Source: an uncultured Eubacterium sp. (lineage in GTDB: Bacteria > Bacillota > Clostridia > Lachnospirales > Lachnospiraceae). From it: 64,000 nucleotides of DNA. The DNA lies in assembly GCA_910577225.1 (NCBI GenBank), contig CAJTMV010000008.1, positions 61,288 to 125,287 of the forward strand, read 5' to 3'. This document shows, in pieces, positions 32,824 to 42,157 of the stretch (the stretch's first letter is position 1; the number at the start of each line of letters is the position of its first letter). A program made the translations under genes and the position numbers. A model generated the notes under the pieces. That model was not told the origin of the DNA. It searched no databases and saw only the letters and a list, made by a program, of their open reading frames with translations.

Positions 32824-33624
32824 TTATATCACCGGATAATCCGCGATACCAAGCGCCATACAGATCAGGTAAAGTATCAGCAAATGCACCGGATAGACCA
32901 GATAAAAGAAATACTTAAGTTTCCATCCTCGTTTTCCATTGTAAAATCCAATCGGTATAAACGCAAGCGGTGCCGTAATTTCCCACAAAAACACAATGCA
33001 CCCTGCTACTATCTGCCAGACCTTTTTCTTCCGGAACAAATAAATAACAACGATACACAGCACGCCTGTCGCCGCATAATCCGTCTTTAAAAAGTGCGCC
33101 GCAGCCATACCCGCCGCAATCATGCCTCCAGATAATACCGGCTTAAGCAGCTGCATATTGTTTAGATGCTCCTGCGCCCATTGCAGTCCCATAATCACTG
33201 CCAGACCGATAAACAACGTAAAAAACACATTCTGATAACCAGTTTCCAGCGGAACAGCGCTAAACAGCAGATCGAACGGCGCCTCTGATACAACCGCAAA
33301 CAAAAACAGCCTGACCGCATATTTCATACGATTTCTGGTATGTTCAAGTCCTTCTGCCAGCAAGAAGCAGTAAATTGGAAACGCGATTCTGCCAATCAGA
33401 CGCATGGTATAATAAACAGCAAACAACTGGCCGTTTTGTGTCATCCACTGCTCAACCTCCGCTACATTCGTACCATCCATATTTCCCAAGCCGCTGATTA
33501 CCAGATATCTTCCTAAAATAGCCGCTGCCATATGATCGATAATCATCGTAATTACAGCGATCAGCTTCAATGTGCTGCCGCTGATCCCCCGTTTTGGAGT
33601 CAGCTGATTCACCTGTTCTTCCAC
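32824..33624 (-). CDS. TraX family membrane protein
   Basis: A 266-residue membrane protein with about eight hydrophobic segments. The N-terminal S-T-L-K-L-I-A-V-I-T-M-I-I-D-H-M-A is the signature of TraX-like acyltransferase-related proteins, and F-P-I-Y-C-F-L-L-A-E-G near 100 is also conserved. F-plasmid TraX N-acetylates pilin; chromosomal clostridial homologues are common and of unknown substrate. ATG at 33624 with GGAGGGAATTT upstream. No conjugation genes are near, so a transfer role is not suggested. Confidence 0.88.
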   Translation of the reverse strand: MEEQVNQLTPKRGISGSTLKLIAVITMIIDHMAAAILGRYLVISGLGNMDGTNVAEVEQWMTQNGQLFAVYYTMRLIGRIAFPIYCFLLAEGLEHTRNRMKYAVRLFLFAVVSEAPFDLLFSAVPLETGYQNVFFTLFIGLAVIMGLQWAQEHLNNMQLLKPVLSGGMIAAGMAAAHFLKTDYAATGVLCIVVIYLFRKKKVWQIVAGCIVFLWEITAPLAFIPIGFYNGKRGWKLKYFFYLVYPVHLLILYLICMALGIADYPVI

Positions 33625-33741
33625 AAAATTCCCTCCTGTCTGTATATTCTGTTTCTATTATAGCACACATTTCCCTGCACGAATTACTCATTAATAGCTG
33701 AAAAAAGCCCCCTATTTCCTCCTGTTCTGTAATATTTGCTC

Positions 33742-33780
33742 AAAAAACCGTCTGACGCCGGATGCGGCGCCAGACGGTTT
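33742..33780 (-). terminator. Rho-independent terminator after hemolysin III gene
   Basis: Stem AAACCGTCTG / CAGACGGTTT with an inner GGCGCC-type stem, followed on the minus strand by TTTTTT, 20 bp after the hemolysin III stop. Confidence 0.9.
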
Positions 33781-33800
33781 ATGCAGATCCATCTCTGATC

Positions 33801-34451
33801 CTATGCTACATAATGATACATAAAAATAAAATGACAAATGCTTCCAGCCATCACAAACAGATGAAAGATCTCGTGGGATCCAAAATATTTATGATTCTGA
33901 TTGAAAATCGGCAGCTTTAACGCATAAATTACACCGCCAATCGTATAAATAATGCCGCCTGCCAGCAGCCATAAAAACGCCTGCTCCGGCAAAGTCCGTA
34001 ATAACGTACCAAACACTGCCACACACACCCATCCCATTACGATATATATCACAGAAGAAAACCACTTCGGACACGTAATCCATAACGCTTTCACGATCAT
34101 GCCAATAATCGCAATGCCCCATACGACCGTCAAAAGCGTATACCCCTGCCTTCCGCCCAGAACAATCAGGCAGACCGGCGTATAGGAACCCGCAATCAGG
34201 ACGAAAATCATCATATGATCTATTTTTCGGAATACTTTCAATATTTTATCCGGCGCCATAACGGAGTGATACATGGTACTGGCCCCATACAATAAAATCA
34301 TACTACACATAAAAATACCCATCGCCACACAGCATCGAATACCAGAGTCCGCCCCAGCCTTAATCAATAACGGAACAGACGCAAATACCGCCAGCAGCAT
34401 TCCGATAAAATGTGTAATTGCACTCCCCGGTTCCCGAATAGTAATTTCCAT
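33801..34451 (-). CDS. Hemolysin III family (YqfA/PAQR-like) membrane protein
   Basis: A 216-residue protein with seven predicted membrane segments. The conserved pattern begins E-P-G-S-A-I-T-H-F-I-G and contains S-T-M-Y-H-S near 60-65, K-I-D-H-M-M-I-F near 80-87 and the C-terminal H-E-I-F-H-L-F-V metal-type histidines. These are the Ser/His/Asp positions of the PAQR/hemolysin III hydrolase-like site. ATG at 34451 follows GGAGGAATT; the longer frame upstream is not needed. Function in bacteria is unclear (membrane-lipid homeostasis or hydrolase). It is divergent from the spoVAF remnant. Confidence 0.9.
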   Translation of the reverse strand: MEITIREPGSAITHFIGMLLAVFASVPLLIKAGADSGIRCCVAMGIFMCSMILLYGASTMYHSVMAPDKILKVFRKIDHMMIFVLIAGSYTPVCLIVLGGRQGYTLLTVVWGIAIIGMIVKALWITCPKWFSSVIYIVMGWVCVAVFGTLLRTLPEQAFLWLLAGGIIYTIGGVIYALKLPIFNQNHKYFGSHEIFHLFVMAGSICHFIFMYHYVA

Positions 34452-34517
34452 AAGTAATTCCTCCTTGCAGGTTTCTTTTTCTTTATTATGTAATATTGAA
34501 TATTTTGTTATGTAGTA

Positions 34518-35723
34518 TTGATTACTATGTATATTATCCCCTTTCCGTCCGTTTGTCAAGAGGGCAAACCGCACATTTATATTTTTTACTGTATGCATAT
34601 TTTCCCAAAACTGTTACACAATACAAATAATAAAAACGTAAGATTTAGGAGCATTCAATTTCGGACTTACCCTGCCAGAAGTATTGAAGAACCGTCCAAA
34701 GAAAAAGTACTGCGAGGTTCCAGGGACGGTTTCGTCGAAACGATCGTATTTAATACCGCTTTAATCCGGCGCAGAATCCGCAATCCGGATCTTGTGATGG
34801 AAATCGCTTCAGTCGGCAAAAGCTCCCGCACAGACGTTGTGCTTTCTTATATGCGGGAACGGGCAGACGCTCATTTTTTGGATCATATTCGCAAACGCCT
34901 GTCTGAAATTTCCATCGATGCCCTGACCATGAACTGCGAAAGCCTTGCGGAGACGCTCTGTCCGCACCACTGGCTGAATCCCTTTCCCAAATACAAATAC
35001 ACCGAGCGCCCGGACACTGCTGCCTCCGCCATTTTAGAAGGAAGCGTCGTACTGCTTGTGGACAATTCGCCTTCTGCGATTATACTGCCGACTACTTTAT
35101 TTGAATTAACCGAAGAAGCGAACGATTATTATCTGCCTCCGGTCACTGGTACGTACCTGCGCCTGTCAAGGCTGCTGGTAAATATTACCGCACTGGTACT
35201 TACGCCAACCTGGCTGCTTTTTTTGCAATATCCGCAGTGGCTGCCGGACGCTCTGTCCTTTATCGATGTCAAAGACGAGGTTCACGTACCGATATTGCTG
35301 CAGCTGCTGATTCTGGAATTTGCCATAGACGGAATGAAGCTCGCCGCTATGAATACACCGGAAATGTTAAGCACTCCATTAAGCGTGATCGCCGGTATCG
35401 TACTTGGAGATTTTGCTTCCCAGTCCGGATGGTTTAATCCGGAAACAATGCTGTATATGGCGTTTGTAGCAATTGCAAACTATGCGCAGGCCAGCTATGA
35501 GCTTGGCTATGCTTTAAAGTTTATGCGTATCATACTGCTGACATGCACTGGTATTTTGGGAATTTATGGATACGCAGGCGGCATGCTGCTGTGTATCTGC
35601 GCAATTGCCGGAAATAAAACGCTGTCCGGCATCGGGTATTTATATCCGCTGTTTCCTTTTAACGGAAAAGAACTGGTCCGACGATTGTTTCGTGTAAGTC
35701 TGAGCGATGTACAAAAACGATAA
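34518..35723 (+). pseudogene. 5'-truncated spore germination protein (GerA family, SpoVAF-like)
   Basis: From about 34662 the frame matches the GerA/SpoVAF family: T-Y-P-A-R-S-I-E-E-P, then G-S-R-D-G-F-V-E-T-I-V-F-N-T-A-L-I-R-R-R-I, five or so membrane segments and P-P-V-T-G-T-Y-L-R. SpoVAF proteins are about 480-500 residues, and roughly the first 100-125 are missing. The 50 codons upstream to ATG 34518 do not resemble the family, and the next gene begins divergently at 34451, so the N-terminus is lost rather than shifted. In intact form the protein contributes to the SpoVA-linked germination channel. Probably inactive. Confidence 0.75.
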
Positions 35724-35732
35724 AAATTCATC

Positions 35733-35761
35733 TTGACAATCTGCCATGCTTTCCTTTTAAT
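35733..35761 (+). promoter_or_regulatory. Promoter of the PsiE-like gene
   Basis: TTGACA (35733-35738), 17-nt spacer, TTTAAT (35756-35761), 47 bp before the start. Confidence 0.6.
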
Positions 35762-35807
35762 ATAAAAATAGAGATCAAACACGCTCTGGGGAAGAAAGGA
35801 GAAGCGT

Positions 35808-36206
35808 ATGAAAAAAACGGTCAGACTATTGCAAAAAATCTGCAGAGTTTTAGAACTGGTTGTCGCCATATTTGTGTTGCTTGGCATTATGACGGCTATT
35901 ATCAGCCTTTTAAAAGACGATATCAGAATCTTTGAAGAGGTGCTGAACGATATGACTGCGTTCCGCCATTATCTGGAGAAAATTTTTGTACTTGTAATTG
36001 GTATTGAATTTTTGGAAATGCTCTGCCATCCAAATTCAGATAACGTGATCCAGGTACTGATTTTCCTTGTCGCACGCCATATGATCGTAGGTGAGACGAC
36101 GCCATTCGAAGATTTCGTATCTGTATTAAGCATCGCCGTATTAATTGTTTTGCGTAAATATATGCATGGCAGTCAGAAAATCGATTCTGACGAAGACAGA
36201 TCCTGA
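35808..36206 (+). CDS. PsiE family (phosphate-starvation-inducible type) membrane protein
   Basis: A 132-residue protein with four hydrophobic segments (about 12-32, 52-66, 78-92 and 102-118). The motif F-V-L-V-I-G-I-E-F-L-E-M-L followed by I-F-L-V-A-R-H-M-I and a short charged tail is the PsiE pattern. E. coli PsiE is induced by phosphate starvation, but the biochemical role is unknown. ATG at 35808 after AAAGGAGA. Single-gene unit between the spoVAF remnant and the convergent pan operon. Confidence 0.75.
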   Translation: MKKTVRLLQKICRVLELVVAIFVLLGIMTAIISLLKDDIRIFEEVLNDMTAFRHYLEKIFVLVIGIEFLEMLCHPNSDNVIQVLIFLVARHMIVGETTPFEDFVSVLSIAVLIVLRKYMHGSQKIDSDEDRS

Positions 36207-36230
36207 GAACAATTTGCGGATTGCCATCGC

Positions 36231-36260
36231 CCAGGCTCAAAGCTGACGCTGTGAGCCTGG
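36231..36260. terminator. Convergent hairpin between PsiE-like gene and panD
   Basis: Nine-bp stem CCAGGCTCA / TGAGCCTGG with a 12-nt loop in a 67-bp gap between convergent genes. No strong T run. Confidence 0.6.
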
Positions 36261-36273
36261 ACTTTGCTGACAG

Positions 36274-36672
36274 TTATCTGACATAATCTTCTGTCAGCTC
36301 TCCGTATTTTTCATAATTCGTAATTCTGGCAATGTGATTTTCTTCATCCACAAATACCACCTTTGGTTTATGCTCTTTTGCTTCCTCCGGCGTCATCTGC
36401 GCATAACTCATTATGATAATATGATCTCCCACCGCAACCTGTCTGGCTGCCGCTCCGTTTAGGCAGATCATCCCGGATCCCGCTTCTCCCGCAATCGTAT
36501 AAGTCTCAAACCGGCTGCCGTTTTCAATGTCTACAATCTGAACCATTTCATATTCCAGAATACCGGCAGCTTCCAGCAAATCTGTATCCACGGTAATGCT
36601 TCCGACATAATGCAGCTCCGCCTGGCGCACAACCGCACGGTGTATTTTCCCTTTTAACATTGTAAGATTCAT
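36274..36672 (-). CDS. panD: Aspartate 1-decarboxylase
   Basis: A 132-residue pyruvoyl enzyme of full length. The precursor cleavage site lies in Y-V-G-S-I-T (Gly24-Ser25), where Ser becomes the pyruvoyl group; Lys9 (M-L-K-G-K-I-H) and the Y-E-x-x-x-I region fit the family. It converts aspartate to beta-alanine for pantothenate synthesis. It is the last gene of panB-panC-panD on the minus strand, 28 bp after panC. The initiator ATG at 36672 has AAGGAGTT upstream. Confidence 0.95.
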   Translation of the reverse strand: MNLTMLKGKIHRAVVRQAELHYVGSITVDTDLLEAAGILEYEMVQIVDIENGSRFETYTIAGEAGSGMICLNGAAARQVAVGDHIIIMSYAQMTPEEAKEHKPKVVFVDEENHIARITNYEKYGELTEDYVR

Positions 36673-36700
36673 ATTAACTCCTTACTTTTCGTCTATTTCT

Positions 36701-37546
36701 TTACTTTTCAACCATAAAATTATCGATCAGTCTCGTCTTACCGATAAACACTGCGATAGCGACAAGTACCGAGCCCTGAATGGTTTCCACCGGCGTGATC
36801 GTATCAAAGCTAACCACATCGACATAATCGATCTTTGCCATCGGCTCTTTTTCAATCTCATTTATGATCGCATCCCGCACAGCCTGCGCGCTTGTCTCGC
36901 CATTTTCCACCAATGCCCTGCCTGCGTTCAGACTGCGGCTTAACACGAGCGCGGCCTGACGCTCTGCCTTATTCAGATACGTATTTCTGGAACTCTTCGC
37001 AAGCCCGTCCGCTTCACGGATAATCGGGCAGCCGATAATTTCTGTTCCCACATTCAGATCGCGTACCATGCGTTTGACAACCGCCAGCTGCTGCGCGTCT
37101 TTTTGTCCAAAATATGCGCGATCCGGCGTTACGATATGAAATAATTTCAGCACGACAGTCTGTACCCCGCGAAAATGAATCGGCCGGCTTTTTCCACACA
37201 GCTGCGTCGTCAATCCGTTCATATCCACATAAGAGCAAAAACCTGGCGCATACATTTCTTCCGGCTGCGGATGAAAAATCAGATCCACACCTGCCGCTTT
37301 ACAAAGAGCCGCATCTTTTTCCAAATCTCTCGGATAACTGGCCAGATCTTCGTTCGGCCCAAACTGCATCGGATTTACAAAAATACTGACGACAACACGG
37401 TCGTTATCTTTTCTGGCCGCGTCTATCAGACTTTTATGTCCTTCGTGCAGATACCCCATCGTCGGTACCAGTCCGACCGAAAGTCCTGCTTTTTTCCAAT
37501 CGCCGACCTGTTTTCTGACCATTTCAATTTGATCGAATATTAACAT
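36701..37546 (-). CDS. panC: Pantothenate synthetase (pantoate-beta-alanine ligase)
   Basis: A 281-residue enzyme of the nucleotidyltransferase superfamily: V-P-T-M-G-Y-L-H-E-G-H (HxGH-type ATP site) near 28-38, V-S-I-F-V-N-P-M-Q-F, and the K-D-A-Q-Q-L motif near 154-159 (F-G-Q-K-D-A-Q-Q). It joins pantoate and beta-alanine with ATP. ATG at 37546 is chosen because AAAGGAG precedes it by a few bases; an in-frame start six codons earlier contains that Shine-Dalgarno. It is in the middle of the panBCD operon. Confidence 0.96.
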   Translation of the reverse strand: MLIFDQIEMVRKQVGDWKKAGLSVGLVPTMGYLHEGHKSLIDAARKDNDRVVVSIFVNPMQFGPNEDLASYPRDLEKDAALCKAAGVDLIFHPQPEEMYAPGFCSYVDMNGLTTQLCGKSRPIHFRGVQTVVLKLFHIVTPDRAYFGQKDAQQLAVVKRMVRDLNVGTEIIGCPIIREADGLAKSSRNTYLNKAERQAALVLSRSLNAGRALVENGETSAQAVRDAIINEIEKEPMAKIDYVDVVSFDTITPVETIQGSVLVAIAVFIGKTRLIDNFMVEK

Positions 37547-37588
37547 CTTTTCTCCTTTATGCATAACCTGAAGTCTTTTTTATACTGC

Positions 37589-38416
37589 TTAATACAACTT
37601 ATCTATAATCGTTTCATCCATTTTAAACGTATGCTCTGCAGCCGGGAAAACTCCGTCTGAAACTTCCTGCTTATACGCTGCGAACGCCTCCTTCATCAGA
37701 CTGCCGATCTGCGCATACTGTTTTGCAAATTTAGGCGCCATATCGGAATACATCGCAAGCATGTCCTGATATACGAGTACCTGTCCGTCGCATCCTGCCC
37801 CTGCGCCGATGCCAATGGCAGGTATGCCGATGCTTTTTGTTATTTTTTCTGCAAGGACATGCGGTACGCATTCCAGCACAACCGCAAATGCACCCGCCTC
37901 TTCGATCGCGCGCGCCTCATCCAAAATACGCTGTGCCGCCTCTTCGCCTTTCCCCTGCACTTTAAAGCCGCCGAATGCATTGACTGACTGCGGCGTCAGT
38001 CCGATATGTCCGCAGACCGGAATCGACGCTTTTACAATCGCCCGGATATGATCGCATACTTCCAGACCGCCCTCCAGCTTTACCGCCTGCGCACGTCCTT
38101 CCTTCATCAGCCGGCCTGCGTTTACGACCGCGTCATAGACCGACGTCTGATACGACAGAAACGGCATATCCGCGATAATCAGCGCATTTTTCGCTCCACG
38201 CGCGACAGCTGCCGTATGATGAATCATATCTTCCATTGTTACAGACAGCGTGTCTTCATAACCAAGCATAACCATCCCCAGAGAATCCCCGACAAGAATG
38301 GCGTCGATACCTGCTTCATCGACGAGTTTGGCTGTCGTATAATCATACGCTGTCAGCATCGATAATTTCTGCCCTTTTGCTTTTGCCTCACGAAATGTAA
38401 CAGATGTGTTTTTCAT
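37589..38416 (-). CDS. panB: 3-methyl-2-oxobutanoate hydroxymethyltransferase
   Basis: A 275-residue TIM-barrel enzyme. Landmarks are T-A-Y-D-Y-T-T-A-K near 23-31, V-G-D-S-L-G-M-V-M-L-G-Y (Mg2+-binding Asp) near 42-53, D-M-P-F-L-S-Y-Q and G-H-I-G-L-T-P-Q. It transfers a hydroxymethyl group from 5,10-methylene-THF to ketoisovalerate, the first pantothenate step. It is first in the panBCD operon, with AGAAGGG upstream of the ATG. A palindrome lies about 38-55 bp upstream. Confidence 0.96.
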   Translation of the reverse strand: MKNTSVTFREAKAKGQKLSMLTAYDYTTAKLVDEAGIDAILVGDSLGMVMLGYEDTLSVTMEDMIHHTAAVARGAKNALIIADMPFLSYQTSVYDAVVNAGRLMKEGRAQAVKLEGGLEVCDHIRAIVKASIPVCGHIGLTPQSVNAFGGFKVQGKGEEAAQRILDEARAIEEAGAFAVVLECVPHVLAEKITKSIGIPAIGIGAGAGCDGQVLVYQDMLAMYSDMAPKFAKQYAQIGSLMKEAFAAYKQEVSDGVFPAAEHTFKMDETIIDKLY

Positions 38417-38453
38417 AATCCAATTTTCCCTTCTTTTAAATATAATTGAAACT

Positions 38454-38471
38454 TGTTACTGAACGGTAACA
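38454..38471 (-). promoter_or_regulatory. Palindrome upstream of panB, operator candidate
   Basis: TGTTACTGAACGGTAACA: half-sites TGTTAC and GTAACA separated by 6 bp, 38-55 bp before panB. Dyad symmetry suggests a regulator site controlling pantothenate genes; the protein is unknown. Confidence 0.45.
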
Positions 38472-38761
38472 TTGGATGAAAATCGTAATGGATGTTAGAA
38501 ATGAATGATTAGTTCATGGAACAACCTGGTTTCAGATATATTGTCATTATTTTTCTGCTTTCGTTCCAAAGTCAGACCTTTTTGCAAAGTGTCTGCTCCC
38601 GCTGGCAGTCTTATAATGAAAACATAAAATATCATTTGATACAGTTTCTTTTGAATACCGTTCGTCTGACAATATATCACAAACAGGTCCCAATTACAAT
38701 ATTTTGCTTCGAATTTACATAGATGTGCTAAAAAAAAGACATAATAATCAGCGGCAGCCGT
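38472..38761. other. Intergenic region between FNT gene and panB, nothing recognised
   Basis: Together with the palindrome, a 345-bp gap. AT-rich; only short frames with no Shine-Dalgarno. It probably holds the pan promoter on the minus strand, but no convincing -35/-10 pair was found. Confidence 0.5.
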
Positions 38762-39367
38762 TTAACGATTTCCTTTTTTGAAAAACGGAATAAGAATGGC
38801 TCCCGCGGTATTTCCAAGCGTAATAACGAGAATGCAGAGCGCCGCCCGACCAGACCATGCCCCTGCCAGCGAAAAATAAAACATATCCGCGATGCAATGC
38901 TCAAACCCGCATAAAATAAATGCCGCTACACCCAGAAACAGGATCGCCGGATGTTTTGCCGTCTTATACCCATCGACCGCGACATACATTAAAAATCCGC
39001 AAAATACGCCCAGCAAAAACAGACTCAGCGGATGATCATCGATCTTTGTCTGACTCATCTGCCCTGCCAGCTGCGCAATGCCGTCTGTCCGCGTATGCAG
39101 TACCGCGGCCGCCGCCAGTCCTGTTCCAGCCAGATTGCCAAGCCAGATCACTGCCAGATCTGCCAGATAGGAGAACGGCTGGCAGACCAGATATCCTGCT
39201 TTCCCCGTATACAGATTCAGTCCATGTACACAAATTGTATACAACCCGATCGTAAACATCAGCGCTCCGGCGATTTTATTTTCCAGAGACAAATATACGA
39301 TGCCTCCGATTCCGATTGCGATGCCTGCCAGAACTGCCAGCCCAAACATATGTATATATTTTCTCAT
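38762..39367 (-). CDS. Formate/nitrite transporter (FNT) family channel
   Basis: A 201-residue protein with six hydrophobic segments and FNT-like features: G-x-x-I-G-I-G-G near 15-22, G-L-N-L-Y-T-G-K (central loop) near 49-56, G-N-L-A-G-T-G near 77-83 and G-F-E-H-C-I-A-D-M-F near 152-161 with the pore His. It is shorter than E. coli FocA (285 aa) because both termini are reduced. FNT channels move formate, nitrite or hydrosulfide anions. ATG at 39367 used; a GTG at 39382 would add five residues. Substrate uncertain. Confidence 0.85.
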   Translation of the reverse strand: MRKYIHMFGLAVLAGIAIGIGGIVYLSLENKIAGALMFTIGLYTICVHGLNLYTGKAGYLVCQPFSYLADLAVIWLGNLAGTGLAAAAVLHTRTDGIAQLAGQMSQTKIDDHPLSLFLLGVFCGFLMYVAVDGYKTAKHPAILFLGVAAFILCGFEHCIADMFYFSLAGAWSGRAALCILVITLGNTAGAILIPFFKKGNR

Positions 39368-39403
39368 CTCTTTCTCTCTCACGATCCCTGTTTTTTTCTG
39401 TTG

Positions 39404-39625
39404 CTAATACTCTTTGGAAACCTCGCTCAGACCATACGTCTGCTTAAATATCTGCAAATCTTTGTCATTGCGTACAAACATCACCTCGTGGAATTTCCCG
39501 GTATGGATATTTTTAAATCCAGCCACCTGTTCTCCATTGCAAATACTGCATTTTAATACCGGCTTTTCATTCGCGCGATCATATTCCAGCCTTTTGATTT
39601 CCTGTTTCTTTTTCTGAAATAACAT
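39404..39625 (-). CDS. Small conserved-looking hypothetical protein
   Basis: A 73-residue protein: a Lys/Glu-rich N-terminus (Q-K-K-K-Q-E-I-K-R-L) and a centre with C-S-I-C (two Cys, two apart) followed by G-E-Q-V-A-G-F-K and G-K-F-H-E-V-M-F-V. The ATG at 39625 is preceded by AAAGGA at 8-13 nt; an upstream in-frame ATG at 39682 lacks a ribosome site. The pattern resembles small clostridial proteins of unknown function. The Cys pair is not a complete zinc site. It sits just upstream of the FNT gene on the same strand. Confidence 0.6.
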   Translation of the reverse strand: MLFQKKKQEIKRLEYDRANEKPVLKCSICNGEQVAGFKNIHTGKFHEVMFVRNDKDLQIFKQTYGLSEVSKEY

Positions 39626-39733
39626 CTGACCGATCCTTTCTGCCTGCCGCTGTTTCCGTTCCCGACAGGCTTTCCAGATCATTATATGTCAATATCTGCA
39701 TTTTCGCAAGCAAAAACCTTCAGCCAGATACGT

Positions 39734-42157
39734 CTAATCCTGATATCGGATTCTGTCCACCAAAGATTCCTTTTTCAGATTTCTGCTCATTAAAAAAGAA
39801 AGCAGCATCTGCAGCAGACCAATGACTGCCATCATACAGACAATTTCCGCTATCGGAATGTGATATACGTTCAGGCCAAACACTCCCCGTTTCTTCGCAT
39901 AGCAAAAGAGCGCATACCCCATCGGCAGCCCGGCCAGCACAGCGATCAGTATGGTCCCTGCCGAAAACAGCAGTCCCTGCAGCTGCAGGCTGCCGTTCAG
40001 CTGCCGGTTTGTCATCCCCACTGCCTGAAGGATTCCATACTCCTGCTTTTTCGTAATAATGTTTATAATCATCGTATTTGCAAGATTCATAAATCCAATC
40101 ATCCCCAGAATCACAAGAAACAGATAGCATCCGGCCCTCATCAGCTGCACCGCCATATCCGCCAGTTCTAACTGCTGCGTATACACGCTTAGTTCCACAT
40201 GTTCCATTCCATCTGTCAGCTTCTCCAGCTCCGCCTGTATCCGCTGTACGTCTTCCTTTGCACAGTCCACCCACAGCCAGCCGGCAGAAGCGCCTGAAAA
40301 TCCCATCCTTTTATACGTTTCTTCTGTAATTATAAAATATGCATTTGCATGTCCAAATGCTCCGGCCAGCCTGCCGTCCACCGTTGCCGTTTCCGTTCCG
40401 TTCGTCACTTCTGCCGTCAGAGACTGCTGCATCTGCCAGCCGTCTTCCTCCATATGACTGGACCATCCATAATAAAAACCATTTTGATTCCTATCATTTT
40501 GAAAATCGTCGCTGCCCTGGAACATCCCGTCACGCTGCTTTTGGGCTGCAATATCTTTCTCATCCAATACGGCTATATCCTGCTTTTTTCCATCGATCAC
40601 TGCAAGCAGGACATCTCTCGTTTTTACTTCCCTGACGCCGTCGATCGCCTGAATCTGGCGAATCAGCGACGGATTCAGCGGATTGTTTTTTAATACTGCC
40701 TCCAGATTGTTTTCCGGATATGCTTCATCTTCCAGATAATAGCTCAGTTCCAGCTGAAACTGTCCATATTCTACCATCGAACGGGCTTCATATTCGGTAT
40801 CCATATTTCCCATCAGATTTGCCAGAATTACGAACAGGACGCAGGACAGTCCCATCGTTAAGATTGTCATAACCGTACGCTTTTTATTTGCCGCAATACT
40901 GGCGGCTGCCAGCGCATAAACGCTCATATTTGCTTTGCCCTTGCGAAATCCTGCCCTGGCGCTGCCGGTATTCTCCATATAACGAACCGCCTCTGCCGGA
41001 GAAATCTTACTCACGATTTTCATCGGTCTGCGCAAAGCCAGCAGCACTGTCAGCAGCGCAAGCACCGCTGATAATAACAGCATGGCCGGCGAAAAACTGC
41101 TGACCGGAATCCGTTCCAGCTCTGAAACGACTTTTTCCTGCATGGTCAGCCAGGCAATCCCTGCCCATGACAGGAGATATCCTGCTGCGACTCCCGACGG
41201 GATACTATATCCGGCCAGCGACAGTCCCTCCTGAAAGATCAGGCTCCGCATCTGCTTTTTCGAAGCTCCCAGCGCACGTATTTTTCCGTATTCCCGAATA
41301 TTCTGCACAATGCCTACCTGATAAATATTATAAATAATCATAACGGAAAACAGAATTACTATGACAGCTATGACTGCACATACGCTGAGCGTTTCAAAGC
41401 CTGCTTCCAGCGTATACGCCAGATACCCCCAGTTTACAGATACGTACTTTTCTTCAATCCCGCATTTGGCTGCAAGCTCTTTTAGCACTTCCTCAGCATT
41501 ATCCGCATTTATCGTGACTTCTTCTCCCAGCCGGAACGCAGCGATATAGGTCAGATCTTCTTTCTGATACTGTGCATCCAAAAACGCCTGTGACACATAT
41601 ACGGAAAACGATCTCTGATCCGTTACATTTTTCAGCGACTGCATGATTCCACTAACTGTAAACTCCCGTAATTCGTATGTCTGCTGCAGATTGGAACGGT
41701 AATTTAACGCTATTTTATCTCCGACCGCGGCATCGGGATACCCAAGCGCTGCAAAAAATTCTTTTTGTGCCGCGATCTCATCGATTCGCTGCGGATATAT
41801 GCCATCCGTAAAATATGCGTCTATATTGTAAAGATCTCTGATCGTATCGTCTGCCGCCAAAAAGTTTACGCTGCCATCCATTTTGACCAGTCCGGCATTC
41901 GCCATCAGACCAATCCTTGAAAACTCTCCCCGTCTTTGCATTTCCTGCAGCTGTCTGCTGTCTGTCTTCACAAATATTCCATAATGACTGCCGTTTATGA
42001 GCGCCGCGTTTGCTTTTCCATATTTTAACATCCACCAGCCAAAGGTACAGATCACAGTCAGAAGAATCGTAGTCAAAAAGATCGTTGCCATAATCAGTAT
42101 GCTTCTCGTCTTATTTTTCTTATTGTTGCTCCGTGCCAGTCTCGTAATCGTTCTCAT
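39734..42157 (-). CDS. ABC transporter permease, FtsX-like, two repeats
   Basis: An 807-residue membrane protein: an N-terminal helix (20-45), an extracytoplasmic domain, two FtsX permease blocks (three helices about 255-380, four-segment C-terminal block about 690-790), a second extracytoplasmic domain about 450-660, and the coupling motif K-K-Q-E-Y-G-I-L-Q-A-V-G-M. It starts in the stop of the ATPase gene. Together they form a MacB/BceAB-type complex, commonly for antimicrobial-peptide resistance or lipid/peptide transport. Neighbouring histidine kinase and operator suggest peptide-induced control. Exact ligand unknown. Confidence 0.88.
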   Translation of the reverse strand: MRTITRLARSNNKKNKTRSILIMATIFLTTILLTVICTFGWWMLKYGKANAALINGSHYGIFVKTDSRQLQEMQRRGEFSRIGLMANAGLVKMDGSVNFLAADDTIRDLYNIDAYFTDGIYPQRIDEIAAQKEFFAALGYPDAAVGDKIALNYRSNLQQTYELREFTVSGIMQSLKNVTDQRSFSVYVSQAFLDAQYQKEDLTYIAAFRLGEEVTINADNAEEVLKELAAKCGIEEKYVSVNWGYLAYTLEAGFETLSVCAVIAVIVILFSVMIIYNIYQVGIVQNIREYGKIRALGASKKQMRSLIFQEGLSLAGYSIPSGVAAGYLLSWAGIAWLTMQEKVVSELERIPVSSFSPAMLLLSAVLALLTVLLALRRPMKIVSKISPAEAVRYMENTGSARAGFRKGKANMSVYALAAASIAANKKRTVMTILTMGLSCVLFVILANLMGNMDTEYEARSMVEYGQFQLELSYYLEDEAYPENNLEAVLKNNPLNPSLIRQIQAIDGVREVKTRDVLLAVIDGKKQDIAVLDEKDIAAQKQRDGMFQGSDDFQNDRNQNGFYYGWSSHMEEDGWQMQQSLTAEVTNGTETATVDGRLAGAFGHANAYFIITEETYKRMGFSGASAGWLWVDCAKEDVQRIQAELEKLTDGMEHVELSVYTQQLELADMAVQLMRAGCYLFLVILGMIGFMNLANTMIINIITKKQEYGILQAVGMTNRQLNGSLQLQGLLFSAGTILIAVLAGLPMGYALFCYAKKRGVFGLNVYHIPIAEIVCMMAVIGLLQMLLSFLMSRNLKKESLVDRIRYQD

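Noticed and set aside
38495..38722. Short open frames on both strands in the panB-upstream gap
   Set aside because: No ribosome site and no homology-like pattern.
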